Of a stretch of 64,000 nucleotides of DNA, positions 16,188 through 29,785 are shown piece by piece (within the stretch, counting starts at the first letter, position 1; every line of letters starts with the position of its first letter). Under the pieces are notes generated by a model, which saw only the letters and a program-made list of their open reading frames with translations, made no database searches and was not told the DNA's origin. The position numbers and the translations under genes were made by a program. This DNA comes from Micavibrio aeruginosavorus_D. GTDB lineage: Bacteria; Pseudomonadota; Alphaproteobacteria; Micavibrionales; Micavibrionaceae. The stretch covers positions 1,736,001 through 1,800,000 of the forward strand of contig NZ_CP195303.1 in NCBI RefSeq assembly GCF_051245535.1, in the 5' to 3' direction.

Positions 16188-18284
16188 TTAAGCCACCAAT
16201 TTCTTTCTTACTTCTTCGGCTACGTTCGGCGGTACCGGCGCATAGTGGTCGAACACCATGCTGTACTGCGCGCGGCCTTGGGACATGGAACGCAGGTTAT
16301 TGATGTAACCAAACATGTTGCCCAGCGGCACCATCGCCATAATAACCTTCGCGTTTCCGCGATCTTCCATTGCGTTGATCTGACCGCGGCGGCTGTTCAG
16401 ATCGCCGATAACGTCACCCATATATTCTTCCGGGGTAACAACTTCGACTTTCATAACAGGTTCCAGCAGTTGCGGACCAGCAGCAGCCATGGCTTCTTTG
16501 AACGCTGCACGGGCAGCGATTTCGAAGGCCAGAGCCGAGGAGTCAACATCGTGGTACGAACCGTCGATCAGGCTGACTTTGAAGTCAACGACCGGGAAAC
16601 CAGCGATAATACCGGTGTCCTTCGCACCCATCAGGCCTTTTTCAACGCCCGGGATGTATTCTTTCGGAATTGCGCCACCAACGATTTTGTTTTCGAAGGC
16701 ATAGCCCAAACCAGCTTCTTGCGGTTCGAACACGGCGGTCATCTTAGCGTACTGACCCGAACCACCCGACTGTTTCTTGTGGGTGTAGGTGATTTCGTGC
16801 GCTTTGGTGATCGTTTCGCGGTAAGCAACCTGCGGCGCGCCGACGTTTGCTTCCACTTTGAATTCGCGCTTCATGCGATCGACCAGAATTTCCAGGTGCA
16901 GTTCGCCCATGCCTTTCAGAATGGTCTGACCGGATTCATGGTCCACCGATACACGGAAGGACGGATCTTCGGAAGCCAGACGTTGCAGAGCAACACCCAT
17001 CTTCTCTTGGTCGGCTTTGGATTTCGGCTCAACCGCAATCTCGATAACCGGTTCCGGGAATTCCATACGCTCCAGAACGATCGGCTTAACCGAGTCGCAC
17101 AGCGTATCGCCAGTGGTTGTGTCTTTCAGACCAACCAGAGCAACGATGTCACCGGCTTCAGCATATTTGATTTCTTCGCGGTTGTTGGCATGCATCAGCA
17201 ACATACGGCCGATACGTTCTTTTTTGTCCTTCACAGAGTTCAGAACATAAGAACCGGATTCCAGTTTACCGGAGTAAATACGGGCGAAGGTCAAGGAACC
17301 AACGAACGGGTCGTTCATCACTTTGAATGCCAAAGCGGAGAACGGCACGTCATCAGACGGCGGACGTGTGTCCGGATCGTCGGAACCGACTTTTTTACCT
17401 TTTACATCACCCACGTCCAGCGGGGACGGCAGGTAACGGATCACAGCGTCCAGCAGCGGCTGAACACCTTTGTTTTTGAAGGAAGAACCGCACATCATCG
17501 GAACCAGTTTGCCCGACACTGTACCCTTACGGATGCAGGCGCGCAGCGTTTCGATGTTCGGCATATCGCCGTTCAGGTACGCTTCCATAGCAGCGTCGTC
17601 CATCTCAACAGCCATTTCAATCAGGCGGTCGCGATATTCTTCAGCTTTGGCTTGCAGATCAGCCGGAATGTCAACGATCTGGAAGGTCGCACCCAGAGAA
17701 TCGTTGTCCCAGATGATTGCCTTCATGTCGATCAGGTCAACAATACCAGCGAAGTCGCTTTCAATCCCGATCGGCAGAGTCAGAACCATCGGCTTGATGC
17801 CCAGACGTTTCTGAACGGTATCGATGCAGAAATAGAAGTCTGCGCCGATTTTGTCCATTTTGTTCGCGAAAATGATACGCGGAACTTTGTACTTGTCGCC
17901 CTGGCGCCATACGGTTTCCGTTTGCGGCTCTACGCCTTGGTTACCGTCCAGCAAGCAGACAGCACCGTCGAGAACGCGCAAAGAACGCTCAACTTCAATC
18001 GTGAAGTCAACGTGGCCCGGCGTATCAATGATGTTTACGCGATATTGTTCGCCATCGTCCGGACCCGTCCAGAACGCGGTGGTCGCAGCGGACGTGATCG
18101 TGATACCACGCTCTTGCTCCTGCTCCATCCAGTCCATGGTCGCGGCACCGTCGTGCACTTCACCGATTTTGTGCGATTTGCCTGTGTAATACAGAACGCG
18201 CTCGGTGGTCGTGGTTTTACCAGCATCAATGTGTGCCATGATGCCAATATTGCGGTAGCGGCCGATAGGTGTTTCGCGTGTCAT
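16188..18284 (-). CDS. fusA: Elongation factor G
   Basis: EF-G drives translocation and, with RRF, ribosome recycling. The 698-residue protein has the P-loop AHIDAGKTTTTERVL, DTPGHVDF, NKMD, and domain IV/V sequences such as HKKQSGGSGQYAKM and VTPEEYMGDVIGDLNSRRG. Full family length. It follows rpsG by 24 bases and precedes tuf1 by 65. Confidence 0.99.
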   Translation of the reverse strand: MTRETPIGRYRNIGIMAHIDAGKTTTTERVLYYTGKSHKIGEVHDGAATMDWMEQEQERGITITSAATTAFWTGPDDGEQYRVNIIDTPGHVDFTIEVERSLRVLDGAVCLLDGNQGVEPQTETVWRQGDKYKVPRIIFANKMDKIGADFYFCIDTVQKRLGIKPMVLTLPIGIESDFAGIVDLIDMKAIIWDNDSLGATFQIVDIPADLQAKAEEYRDRLIEMAVEMDDAAMEAYLNGDMPNIETLRACIRKGTVSGKLVPMMCGSSFKNKGVQPLLDAVIRYLPSPLDVGDVKGKKVGSDDPDTRPPSDDVPFSALAFKVMNDPFVGSLTFARIYSGKLESGSYVLNSVKDKKERIGRMLLMHANNREEIKYAEAGDIVALVGLKDTTTGDTLCDSVKPIVLERMEFPEPVIEIAVEPKSKADQEKMGVALQRLASEDPSFRVSVDHESGQTILKGMGELHLEILVDRMKREFKVEANVGAPQVAYRETITKAHEITYTHKKQSGGSGQYAKMTAVFEPQEAGLGYAFENKIVGGAIPKEYIPGVEKGLMGAKDTGIIAGFPVVDFKVSLIDGSYHDVDSSALAFEIAARAAFKEAMAAAGPQLLEPVMKVEVVTPEEYMGDVIGDLNSRRGQINAMEDRGNAKVIMAMVPLGNMFGYINNLRSMSQGRAQYSMVFDHYAPVPPNVAEEVRKKLVA

Positions 18285-18308
18285 AATCTTAAAGTCCGAT
18301 ATCCAATA

Positions 18309-18791
18309 TTAGAAACGATAGTGAGCGAAGGCTTTGTTTGCATCCGCCATTTTGTGGGTGTCTTCGCGTTTTTTCACCGCTGCACCACGTTCGTTCCAAG
18401 CCTCGATCATTTCGGCGGCCAGACGATCGGTCATGGTGTTTTCACCACGAGCGCGTGCATAGGAGATCAACCAGCGAATGGCCAGAGCCAACTGACGATC
18501 CGTACGAATTTCGCAAGGCACTTGGTACGTCGCACCACCAACACGGCGGGACTTCACTTCAACCTGCGGCTTTACTTTGTCCAGAGCGGTCTTGAAGAAC
18601 GCAATGACTTCGTTGTCATTGGCCAGCTTCTGTTTTACGCGCACCTGATCCAGGGCACCGTAAACAATGCGCTCGGCAACGGATTTCTTACCATCTTCCA
18701 TGACCATGTTGATGAACTTGGACAGGATGAGATCACCGAACTTCGGGTCCGGGAGGATTTCGCGTTTTTCTGCGGCGTGACGACGTGACAT
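18309..18791 (-). CDS. rpsG: 30S ribosomal protein S7
   Basis: S7 nucleates assembly of the 30S head and represses the str operon in E. coli. The 160-residue protein begins MSRRHAAEKREILPDPKFGD and contains SRRVGGATYQVPCEIRTDRQLALAIRWL. It keeps the C-terminal KREDTHKMADANKAFAHYRF. It follows rpsL by 21 bases. Confidence 0.98.
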   Translation of the reverse strand: MSRRHAAEKREILPDPKFGDLILSKFINMVMEDGKKSVAERIVYGALDQVRVKQKLANDNEVIAFFKTALDKVKPQVEVKSRRVGGATYQVPCEIRTDRQLALAIRWLISYARARGENTMTDRLAAEMIEAWNERGAAVKKREDTHKMADANKAFAHYRF

Positions 18792-18812
18792 TCTATTTCA
18801 GCTCCTGAAAAA

Positions 18813-19184
18813 TTATTTCGGACGTTTCGCGCCGTAGTGCGAACGGCTCTTCTTACGGTCTTTAACGCCCTGGGTATCCAGCGCACCACGGATGATGTGG
18901 TAACGAACACCCGGCAAGTCTTTCACACGACCGCCGCGCACCAGCACGACAGAGTGTTCTTGCAGGTTGTGACCTTCACCCATGATGTAAGCAATGACTT
19001 CGATCCCGGTGGTCAGGCGAACTTTAGCCACTTTACGCAAAGCGGAGTTCGGCTTCTTCGGGGTCGTCGTATAAACGCGCGTGCAAACGCCACGTTTTTG
19101 CGGATTGCCCTTCAGAGCCCGGTTTTTCTTCCGCACTACTACCTTTTCGCGCGGCTTACGGATCAATTGCTGTATGGTTGGCAT
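18813..19184 (-). CDS. rpsL: 30S ribosomal protein S12
   Basis: S12 monitors codon-anticodon pairing at the decoding centre. The start is ATG 19184 (MPTIQQLIRKPREKV), the family N-terminus; the frame is open upstream but not conserved. The 123-residue protein has TTPKKPNSALRKVAKV with lysines at the streptomycin-relevant position (K43 class) and VRGGRVKDLPGVRYH with K88. Both are wild type, so no rpsL-based streptomycin resistance is predicted. First gene of the str operon. Confidence 0.98.
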   Translation of the reverse strand: MPTIQQLIRKPREKVVVRKKNRALKGNPQKRGVCTRVYTTTPKKPNSALRKVAKVRLTTGIEVIAYIMGEGHNLQEHSVVLVRGGRVKDLPGVRYHIIRGALDTQGVKDRKKSRSHYGAKRPK

Positions 19185-19451
19185 GTTTAGCCCTTCAAAA
19201 ATTGTATCGTTTGTTTTCCAGATGGTTGGCTTCAAAAACCAGCGCCCTTACGTTTTTGGAAGGTCACCCATGCCTGCGTCCCGGTGGTGGGCCGCTTTGC
19301 GGGTGCCTTATAAATCGTGGCGCGTCGCTTTTTATTCCTCTTTTTTCACCGAAACCGGCGAAAAAATCTGAGCTGCGTTTAACCCGCTTTCCATCGAAAA
19401 ACCTAGGAAAACAGCGGCCTACAGCCAGCCCATCCGTATGCGAACGCGCGG

Positions 19452-19480
19452 AATATACATTCGGACCTAGGGACCGTCAA
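19452..19480 (-). promoter_or_regulatory. Sigma-70-type promoter of the str operon
   Basis: On the minus strand TTGACG (19475-19480) is followed after 17 bases by TATATT (19452-19457). This would start transcription near 19445 and leave a leader of about 260 bases before rpsL. It is the only strong promoter seen for the 18 kb rpsL-to-adk array. Confidence 0.8.
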
Positions 19481-19577
19481 GCAATTGTTTACGAAATCCT
19501 CAAGATTTTTATGGTGCATCGGCGTTTTTTTACACAGCGAGTCATGACCCGCGCAAACCGAGTCATTTTGACCCATA

Positions 19578-19605
19578 AAAAAACGGCTCAAACGAGCCGT
19601 TTTTT
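19578..19605. terminator. Bidirectional hairpin upstream of the str promoter
   Basis: A 12-base perfect stem AAAAAACGGCTC / GAGCCGTTTTTT with AAAC loop lies in the 827-base gap between rpoC and rpsL. It has A and T tracts on both sides, so it could stop transcription either way. It stands about 100 bases before the str promoter and is probably a second stop for rpoBC read-through. Confidence 0.8.
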
Positions 19606-19816
19606 GCTTCTCAATCGTCTTCCCCTGCCCCAATGCGCCGGGTTGACCCCGTGTCGCGTTTATTGCCTTTAGAAACCCGTTTGTACCCTGAACAACGCGC
19701 CGGAAGCGGTTGATCGTTGTTTTATTGTTGAAGCCAATCGTATGCCATAAGATTGTTTCGATGCAAGCATCCGCAGGGAAATTTTATTGCTTATTTATGG
19801 AATCGCCCCCTCCGGC

Positions 19817-19940
19817 CCGTCATCCCGGGTATTCCGAGAGGAATTATCTGGGATTTTTGCCGTGAAAGAGCCCGCGCAGCAAAAGGCAACATTACGGCCA
19901 TAATCCCGGATAATCCCTTGCGGGATTTCCGGGATGACGG
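19817..19940. repeat. Nested palindromic element (REP/BIME-like)
   Basis: Two 39-base arms (19817-19855 and 19902-19940) form an inverted repeat with 7 mismatches, separated by about 46 bases. Each arm is itself a palindrome of the type CGTCATCCCGG...CCGGGAT. In the inner stem the arms differ by a T-A to C-G exchange on both sides (ATTCC/GGAAT against ATCCC/GGGAT), so pairing is kept. Repeats starting CGTCATCCCGG are common between genes in alphaproteobacteria. It lies downstream of the rpoC terminator. Confidence 0.75.
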
Positions 19941-19950
19941 GGGATAGACA

Positions 19951-19989
19951 AAGAAAAACCCGCCCAAGGATCGCTCCCGGGCGGGTTTT
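19951..19989 (-). terminator. Intrinsic terminator of rpoBC
   Basis: The stem AAAACCCGCCC (19955-19965) with GGGCGGGTTTT (19979-19989), 13-base loop, begins 22 bases after the rpoC stop and is followed by TTTTTCTT on the minus strand. Confidence 0.88.
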
Positions 19990-20011
19990 AAACTTTTAAA
20001 AGCGGCGGAAA

Positions 20012-23000
20012 TTAGCCGTTTGCAGCCTTGTCCATCCCGGTATCATCACCCATTCCCGGCATATCCGCATGGGCCAGAGCCTCTGCTTCTTGCTGGGCGG
20101 CGATGGCCAACTGGTCACGCTGGGCAGCCAGTTTCTTGACCTGGTTGATATAGGAACCGGTACCGGCCGGGATCAGACGCCCGACGATCACGTTTTCCTT
20201 CAACCCGTTCAGGGTGTCGACTTTGCCTTGCGTCGCCGCTTCGGTCAGCACGCGGGTCGTTTCTTGGAACGATGCCGCAGAGATGAACGATTTGGTTTGC
20301 AGAGAGGCCTTGGTGATACCCTGCAGGATCGGCTTACCCGTCGCCGGGATTTTTCCGGCTTCGATGTATTTCTGGTTGGTGACTTCGAATTCGTCACGGT
20401 CAACCTGTTCGCCAACCAAGAAGGTTGTATCGCCCGGGGTCAGGATCTCGGTTTTCTGCAGCATCTGGCGAACGATCACCTCGATGTGCTTGTCGTTGAT
20501 CTTCACACCCTGCAGACGGTAAACGTCCTGAATTTCCTGGGTCAGGTAGTCGGACAGAGCCTCGACCCCCATAACATCCAGAATATCGTGCGGTACCATC
20601 GCCCCGTCCAGCAACGCATCACCGCGGCGGACGAAGTCACCTTCGTGCACAGCCAAGTGACGGCCTTTCGGGATCAGGTATTCGCGGGCTTCAGCCTGAG
20701 CATCCGCCGGCTTCACGATCAGACGACGTTTGGACTTGTAGTCCTTGCCGAATTCCACCTGACCGTCGATTTCGGAAATAATCGCGAAATCTTTCGGTTT
20801 GCGGGCTTCGAACAATTCGGCCACGCGTGGCAGACCACCGGTAATGTCCCGCGTTTTGGATGTTTCGCGCGGAATACGACCGATAATGTCACCCGCACTG
20901 ACTTCCGCACCGTTTTCAACCGACAGAATGGTATCAACGGACAGGTAGTAGTTGGCCGGCAGACCGTTCGGCAGGGTAATAACTTTACCCTTGGCATCCA
21001 GCAGGGACACACGCGGTTTCAGCGTGCCGCCCTTCGGCTGGGAGCGCCAGTCGATCACGACTTTGGACGAAATACCGGTTGCCTCGTCGGTTTTCTCCGA
21101 GATAGACAGACCTTCGACCAGATCGTAGTAGTGCGCCACACCGTCCTTTTCCGTCAGGATTGGGATGGTGTACGGATCCCACTCGGCCAATTTCTGGGCC
21201 GGCTTCACCTTGTCACCTTCGCTCACCAGCAGACGGGAACCGTACGGCAGGCGTTGCGCCAGCTTTTCGTTACCCTTGGCATCGCGAACGACGATTTCGG
21301 TGTTACGACCCATAACAATGGTCACGTTTTCAGAGTTGGTCACAACGTTGTGGTGACGGATTTCAATCGTGCCTTCGACCGGAGCCTCGACAGATGATTT
21401 TTCCGCACCACGCTGGGCCGCACCACCAATGTGGAACGTACGCATGGTCAGCTGTGTACCCGGCTCGCCGATTGACTGTGCTGCCATAACGCCGACAGCT
21501 TCACCAACGTTCACCGGCGTACCACGGGCCAGATCGCGGCCATAGCACTTGCCGCAAACGCCGATCGCGCTTTCACAGGTCAGAACCGAACGGACCAGAA
21601 CGCTGTCAACGCCAGCGGTTTCGACCATTTCAGCCTTCACTTCGTCGATCAGATCACCCTGCGCCACCAGCACTTCGCCAGACAGCGGGTTTTTCACATC
21701 GATGGCAGCCGTACGACCCAGAATACGCTCACCCAGGTTGACGATTACGTCCGCACCGCTCATCACAGCGCGCATCGTAACGCCTTTTTCCGTACCGCAA
21801 TCATGCTGGGTAATAATGGCGTCTTGCGCCACATCAACCAGACGACGGGTCAGGTAACCGGAGTTAGCCGTTTTCAACGCCGTATCCGCCAGACCCTTAC
21901 GGGCACCGTGGGTGGAGTTGAAGTATTCCAGAACCGACAGACCTTCCTTAAAGTTGGAGATAATCGGCGTCTCGATAATTTCGCCTGACGGCTTCGCCAT
22001 CAGACCACGCATCCCGGCCAACTGACGGATCTGAGCTGCGGAACCCCGCGCGCCCGAGTGTGCCATCATGTAAACCGAGTTCATCGTGCCGTCGGCGTAG
22101 CTCGAGATGCCTTTCATCATGGCGTCAGCCACGTCGTCCGTGCATTTCGACCAGATGTCGACAACCTTGTTGTACTTTTCGCCTTTGGTGATCAGACCGT
22201 CTTGGTATTGACGTTCGAATTCCTTGACCTTGCCTTCGGCCTCTTTCACCAGTGCAACCTTGGCTTCCGGAATGATCATGTCATCCTTACCGAAGGAAAT
22301 ACCGGCTTGGCAGGCGTGGCGGAAGCCCAGCTTCATCATACGATCGCAGAATATCACTGCCTCTTTCTGGCCGCCATGGCGATACACCATGTCGATCAGG
22401 TTCGAGACTTCTTTCTTCGTCAGCGATTGGTTGATCAGGCTGAACGGCAGTTCCGGATTACGCGGGAACAGTTCCGAAATCATCATACGGCCCGGCGTAG
22501 AATCCACGATCAGCGTTACCGGCTGGTTGTTTTCATCAACCGTGTGGTAACGGCACTTGATCTTCGCATGCAGGGACAGGTGACCTTCCGCGATAGCGTG
22601 CTGGATTTCACCAACACCACGGAAAATCATGCCTTCGCCCTTTTGCTTGTCCAGTGCGATCGACAGATAATACAGACCCAGAACAATATCCTGCGACGGA
22701 ACGATAATCGGTTTACCGTTGGCCGGGGACAGAATGTTGTTCGTCGACATCATCAGGCAGCGTGCTTCCAACTGCGATTCAATCGACAGCGGAACGTGAA
22801 CGGCCATTTGGTCACCGTCGAAGTCAGCGTTGAACGCCGTGCAGACCAGCGGGTGCAGCTGAATCGCTTTACCTTCGATCAGGGTCGGTTCAAACGCCTG
22901 GATGCCCAGACGGTGCAGAGTCGGCGCACGGTTCAGCATGACCGGGTGTTCGCGGATAACCTCTTCCAGGATATCCCAAACTTCCGGACGCTCTTTTTCC

Positions 23001-24205
23001 ACCATACGCTTGGCAGCCTTTACTGTCGTGGCCAGGCCATACAGTTCCAGCTTGTGATAAATGAACGGCTTGAACAGTTCGAGCGCCATTTTCTTCGGCA
23101 GACCGCACTGGTGCAGCTTCAGTTCCGGACCAACGGTAATAACCGAACGGCCAGAATAGTCGACGCGTTTACCCAGCAAGTTCTGACGGAAGCGACCTTG
23201 CTTCCCTTTCAGCATGTCGGACAGCGATTTCAGCGGACGCTTGTTTGCGCCGGTGATCACGCGGCCACGACGGCCGTTGTCGAACAACGCATCCACAGCT
23301 TCCTGCAACATACGCTTTTCGTTGCGGACGATAATGTCCGGCGCGCGCAGTTCGATCAGGCGTTTCAAGCGGTTGTTACGGTTGATCACGCGACGATACA
23401 GGTCGTTCAGGTCGGACGTTGCGAAACGGCCACCATCCAGCGGAACCAGCGGACGCAGTTCCGGCGGCAGAACCGGTACAACATCCAGGATCATCCATTC
23501 CGGACGGGTGCCGGATTCAATGAAGGATTCAACCAGTTTCAAACGCTTGACCAGTTTCTTGCGCTTGGCTTCGGAATTTGTGTCGCGCAGGTCTTCCTCG
23601 ATCTTCACCTTTTCGGTTTCCAGATCGATTGCAGTCATCAGTTTTTTCAACGCTTCGGCGCCGATACCGGCTTCGAAGTTTTCGTCGCCATACTGATCCT
23701 GTGCGTCCATGAACTCTTCTTCCGTCAGCAACTGCAACGGCTTCAGAGGGGTCATGCCCGGCTCAAGAACAATGTACGATTCGAAATACAGAACCTTTTC
23801 CAGCTCTTTCAAAGTCATGTCCATCATCAAACCGATGCGGGACGGCAGGGATTTCAGGAACCAGATATGTGCAACCGGCGAGGCCAGTTGGATGTGGCCC
23901 ATGCGCTCACGGCGAACTTTGGTCAGCGTGACTTCAACGCCGCACTTTTCGCAGATGATGCCTTTGAACTTCATGCGTTTGTATTTACCGCAAATGCACT
24001 CATAGTCCTTGATCGGACCAAAGATGCGGGCGCAGAACAAACCGTCTTTTTCCGGTTTGAATGTGCGGTAGTTGATGGTTTCCGGCTTCTTCACTTCGCC
24101 AAAGGACCAGGACAGGATCTGTTCCGGGCTGGCAATCGAAATCCGGATCGAGTCAAAAGACTGCGGTCCGGTCGGCTGGCCAAAGAGGTTCATCAGTTCG
24201 TTCAT
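20012..24205 (-). CDS. rpoC: RNA polymerase beta' subunit
   Basis: Beta' carries the catalytic magnesium of RNA polymerase. The 1397-residue protein has the first zinc site near residue 70 (ECICGKYKRMKFKGIICEKCG), the active-site NADFDGDQM, and the second zinc site with VCGKCYGRDLARG followed by EAVGVMAAQSIGEPGTQLTMRTFHIGG. Full alphaproteobacterial length. It is separated from rpoB by 83 bases containing a strong terminator-like hairpin, and ends with its own terminator. Confidence 0.99.
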   Translation of the reverse strand: MNELMNLFGQPTGPQSFDSIRISIASPEQILSWSFGEVKKPETINYRTFKPEKDGLFCARIFGPIKDYECICGKYKRMKFKGIICEKCGVEVTLTKVRRERMGHIQLASPVAHIWFLKSLPSRIGLMMDMTLKELEKVLYFESYIVLEPGMTPLKPLQLLTEEEFMDAQDQYGDENFEAGIGAEALKKLMTAIDLETEKVKIEEDLRDTNSEAKRKKLVKRLKLVESFIESGTRPEWMILDVVPVLPPELRPLVPLDGGRFATSDLNDLYRRVINRNNRLKRLIELRAPDIIVRNEKRMLQEAVDALFDNGRRGRVITGANKRPLKSLSDMLKGKQGRFRQNLLGKRVDYSGRSVITVGPELKLHQCGLPKKMALELFKPFIYHKLELYGLATTVKAAKRMVEKERPEVWDILEEVIREHPVMLNRAPTLHRLGIQAFEPTLIEGKAIQLHPLVCTAFNADFDGDQMAVHVPLSIESQLEARCLMMSTNNILSPANGKPIIVPSQDIVLGLYYLSIALDKQKGEGMIFRGVGEIQHAIAEGHLSLHAKIKCRYHTVDENNQPVTLIVDSTPGRMMISELFPRNPELPFSLINQSLTKKEVSNLIDMVYRHGGQKEAVIFCDRMMKLGFRHACQAGISFGKDDMIIPEAKVALVKEAEGKVKEFERQYQDGLITKGEKYNKVVDIWSKCTDDVADAMMKGISSYADGTMNSVYMMAHSGARGSAAQIRQLAGMRGLMAKPSGEIIETPIISNFKEGLSVLEYFNSTHGARKGLADTALKTANSGYLTRRLVDVAQDAIITQHDCGTEKGVTMRAVMSGADVIVNLGERILGRTAAIDVKNPLSGEVLVAQGDLIDEVKAEMVETAGVDSVLVRSVLTCESAIGVCGKCYGRDLARGTPVNVGEAVGVMAAQSIGEPGTQLTMRTFHIGGAAQRGAEKSSVEAPVEGTIEIRHHNVVTNSENVTIVMGRNTEIVVRDAKGNEKLAQRLPYGSRLLVSEGDKVKPAQKLAEWDPYTIPILTEKDGVAHYYDLVEGLSISEKTDEATGISSKVVIDWRSQPKGGTLKPRVSLLDAKGKVITLPNGLPANYYLSVDTILSVENGAEVSAGDIIGRIPRETSKTRDITGGLPRVAELFEARKPKDFAIISEIDGQVEFGKDYKSKRRLIVKPADAQAEAREYLIPKGRHLAVHEGDFVRRGDALLDGAMVPHDILDVMGVEALSDYLTQEIQDVYRLQGVKINDKHIEVIVRQMLQKTEILTPGDTTFLVGEQVDRDEFEVTNQKYIEAGKIPATGKPILQGITKASLQTKSFISAASFQETTRVLTEAATQGKVDTLNGLKENVIVGRLIPAGTGSYINQVKKLAAQRDQLAIAAQQEAEALAHADMPGMGDDTGMDKAANG

Positions 24206-24247
24206 CGTTCACTCCCGTAAGGGCTAAAAAAAGCGTTCTATCTCTTC

Positions 24248-24280
24248 AAAAAACCCGGCCGCGGTTTACGCCGCGACCGG
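24248..24280 (-). terminator. Terminator-like hairpin between rpoB and rpoC
   Basis: On the minus strand, 9 bases after the rpoB stop, a 10-base stem CCGGTCGCGG / CCGCGGCCGG (one G-U pair, loop CGTAAA) runs into GTTTTTTG. This has all marks of an intrinsic terminator although rpoC follows on the same strand. It is probably an attenuator; no other rpoC promoter is obvious in the 83-base gap. Confidence 0.8.
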
Positions 24281-24288
24281 CTTGGCAA

Positions 24289-28632
<4,344 letters not shown>

Positions 28633-28851
28633 TGTGCTTTCCTTCGCCCATCAGTTTGCCCGCGGATGGCCTGATTCACCCGCTGACGTCATTGTCCAAA
28701 ACGTGCCCAAAAGGACATCACCGCCATCAGCCTTCCCATGCGCCCGGAAGGTTGAAGCGGTTGAAAAGATTATATTTTTACCTGGCTCGTGTCAGTGCGT
28801 TCACGCTGGCCCCGGGTTAAAAATGCCCCAAAAACAAGGGACTGTGGGCGG

Positions 28852-28881
28852 ATATATGGAGGATGGCGGGGTCCAAGTCAA
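28852..28881 (-). promoter_or_regulatory. Promoter of rpoBC
   Basis: On the minus strand TTGACT (28876-28881) is followed after 18 bases by ATATAT (28852-28857). Transcription would begin near 28845. It is needed because rplL has its own terminator and two plus-strand genes lie between. The 377-base gap 28633-29009 holds this promoter and the rpoB leader, and presumably the unseen promoter of the plus-strand gene. Confidence 0.65.
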
Positions 28882-29009
28882 GCGGTTTTTCCACAGAAAC
28901 CCGCCCCGAGGCTCCCAGGAGCGAAGAAACCATTATGAAAAAATTTGCCCGCATGCTATGAGGCAAAAAATTTTAGATGCTCCTTTCAGGAACAGGGACT
29001 TTACAGATT

Positions 29010-29648
29010 ATGAAATTTCGCAGCCCATGGATCAGCCTCCGCAGCAAATGGCACGATGTGGCCTATACCATCGCCAGCCCGATGGGCCGCGCCGAAATCT
29101 GTCTGGCCGACGCGGTGAAGGCCTTGGTGCAATTTGAAGCCGAAGACACGCAGGACGCCCTGATCGACATCACCCAAAACTACCTGACCATTGAAAAAAG
29201 CACGCCGGATCAAGCGTTTGGCCTGACCGAGGCCATGATGAATCTGTGCGAAACCTATGGCAATTTGTTTGGGAAATGCAAGGAATATCAACTCCTTAGC
29301 ACTCTGCGCGACCATTCCCCGGACCAAGTGTCGCGCCTGTGGCTGCAAATCAATTCCCGCATGACCCAAGTGGACCGCGAAGCCCGTCAGGAACGCCGCG
29401 ACAGCAAAACCGATGACCCGGTTTTGTTCAGCGCCTGGATCGAAACCATGACCCAGATTCAGGACATTATGCGGGATCAGGGCATGAAGGGCCTGTTCGC
29501 CGATTTCAACCCACCCCAGATGAAGGGCATCCCCACCGCCGCCAGCCTGCCCGGCCGGATGAGCCCGAAGGATGTCGCCATCTTCTGCATGCGCTACCGC
29601 TTCTTCGCCGGCCCGCAAGCCGATTTGCCGAACACACCGTATTTGTAA
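29010..29648 (+). CDS. Unknown 212-residue protein inserted between rpoB and rplL
   Basis: I do not recognise this protein. ATG 29010 (MKFRSPWISLRSKWHDVAYT) is chosen; AGGGA stands 11 bases upstream, and an in-frame ATG at 28977 is an alternative. The product looks soluble and mostly helical, with a charged middle (VDREARQERRDSKTDD), a C-terminal PPQMKGIPTAASLPGRMSPKDVAIFCMRYRFF and no signal peptide. It runs opposite to rpoBC and shares no operon with it. Codon use resembles its neighbours. A lineage-specific gene is likely. Confidence 0.7.
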   Translation: MKFRSPWISLRSKWHDVAYTIASPMGRAEICLADAVKALVQFEAEDTQDALIDITQNYLTIEKSTPDQAFGLTEAMMNLCETYGNLFGKCKEYQLLSTLRDHSPDQVSRLWLQINSRMTQVDREARQERRDSKTDDPVLFSAWIETMTQIQDIMRDQGMKGLFADFNPPQMKGIPTAASLPGRMSPKDVAIFCMRYRFFAGPQADLPNTPYL

Positions 29649-29785
29649 GACCCCAGATTTGTAAGATCCCAGCGCCCAGCCCGGACAAACCCGGCAATCC
29701 CCCTGCTTGCCTAAACCCGTCGGCGCTCCTATGGTGCGCATTCGGTTTATACGCCGGTACAGGATTGAAGGAGCCTCAATCAACC

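Noticed and set aside
16245..18788. An 847-codon plus-strand frame over fusA and rpsG, and similar ones over rpoC (22058-24220) and rpoB (25768-28521)
   Set aside because: All are shadows of essential genes on the other strand and lack ribosome sites.
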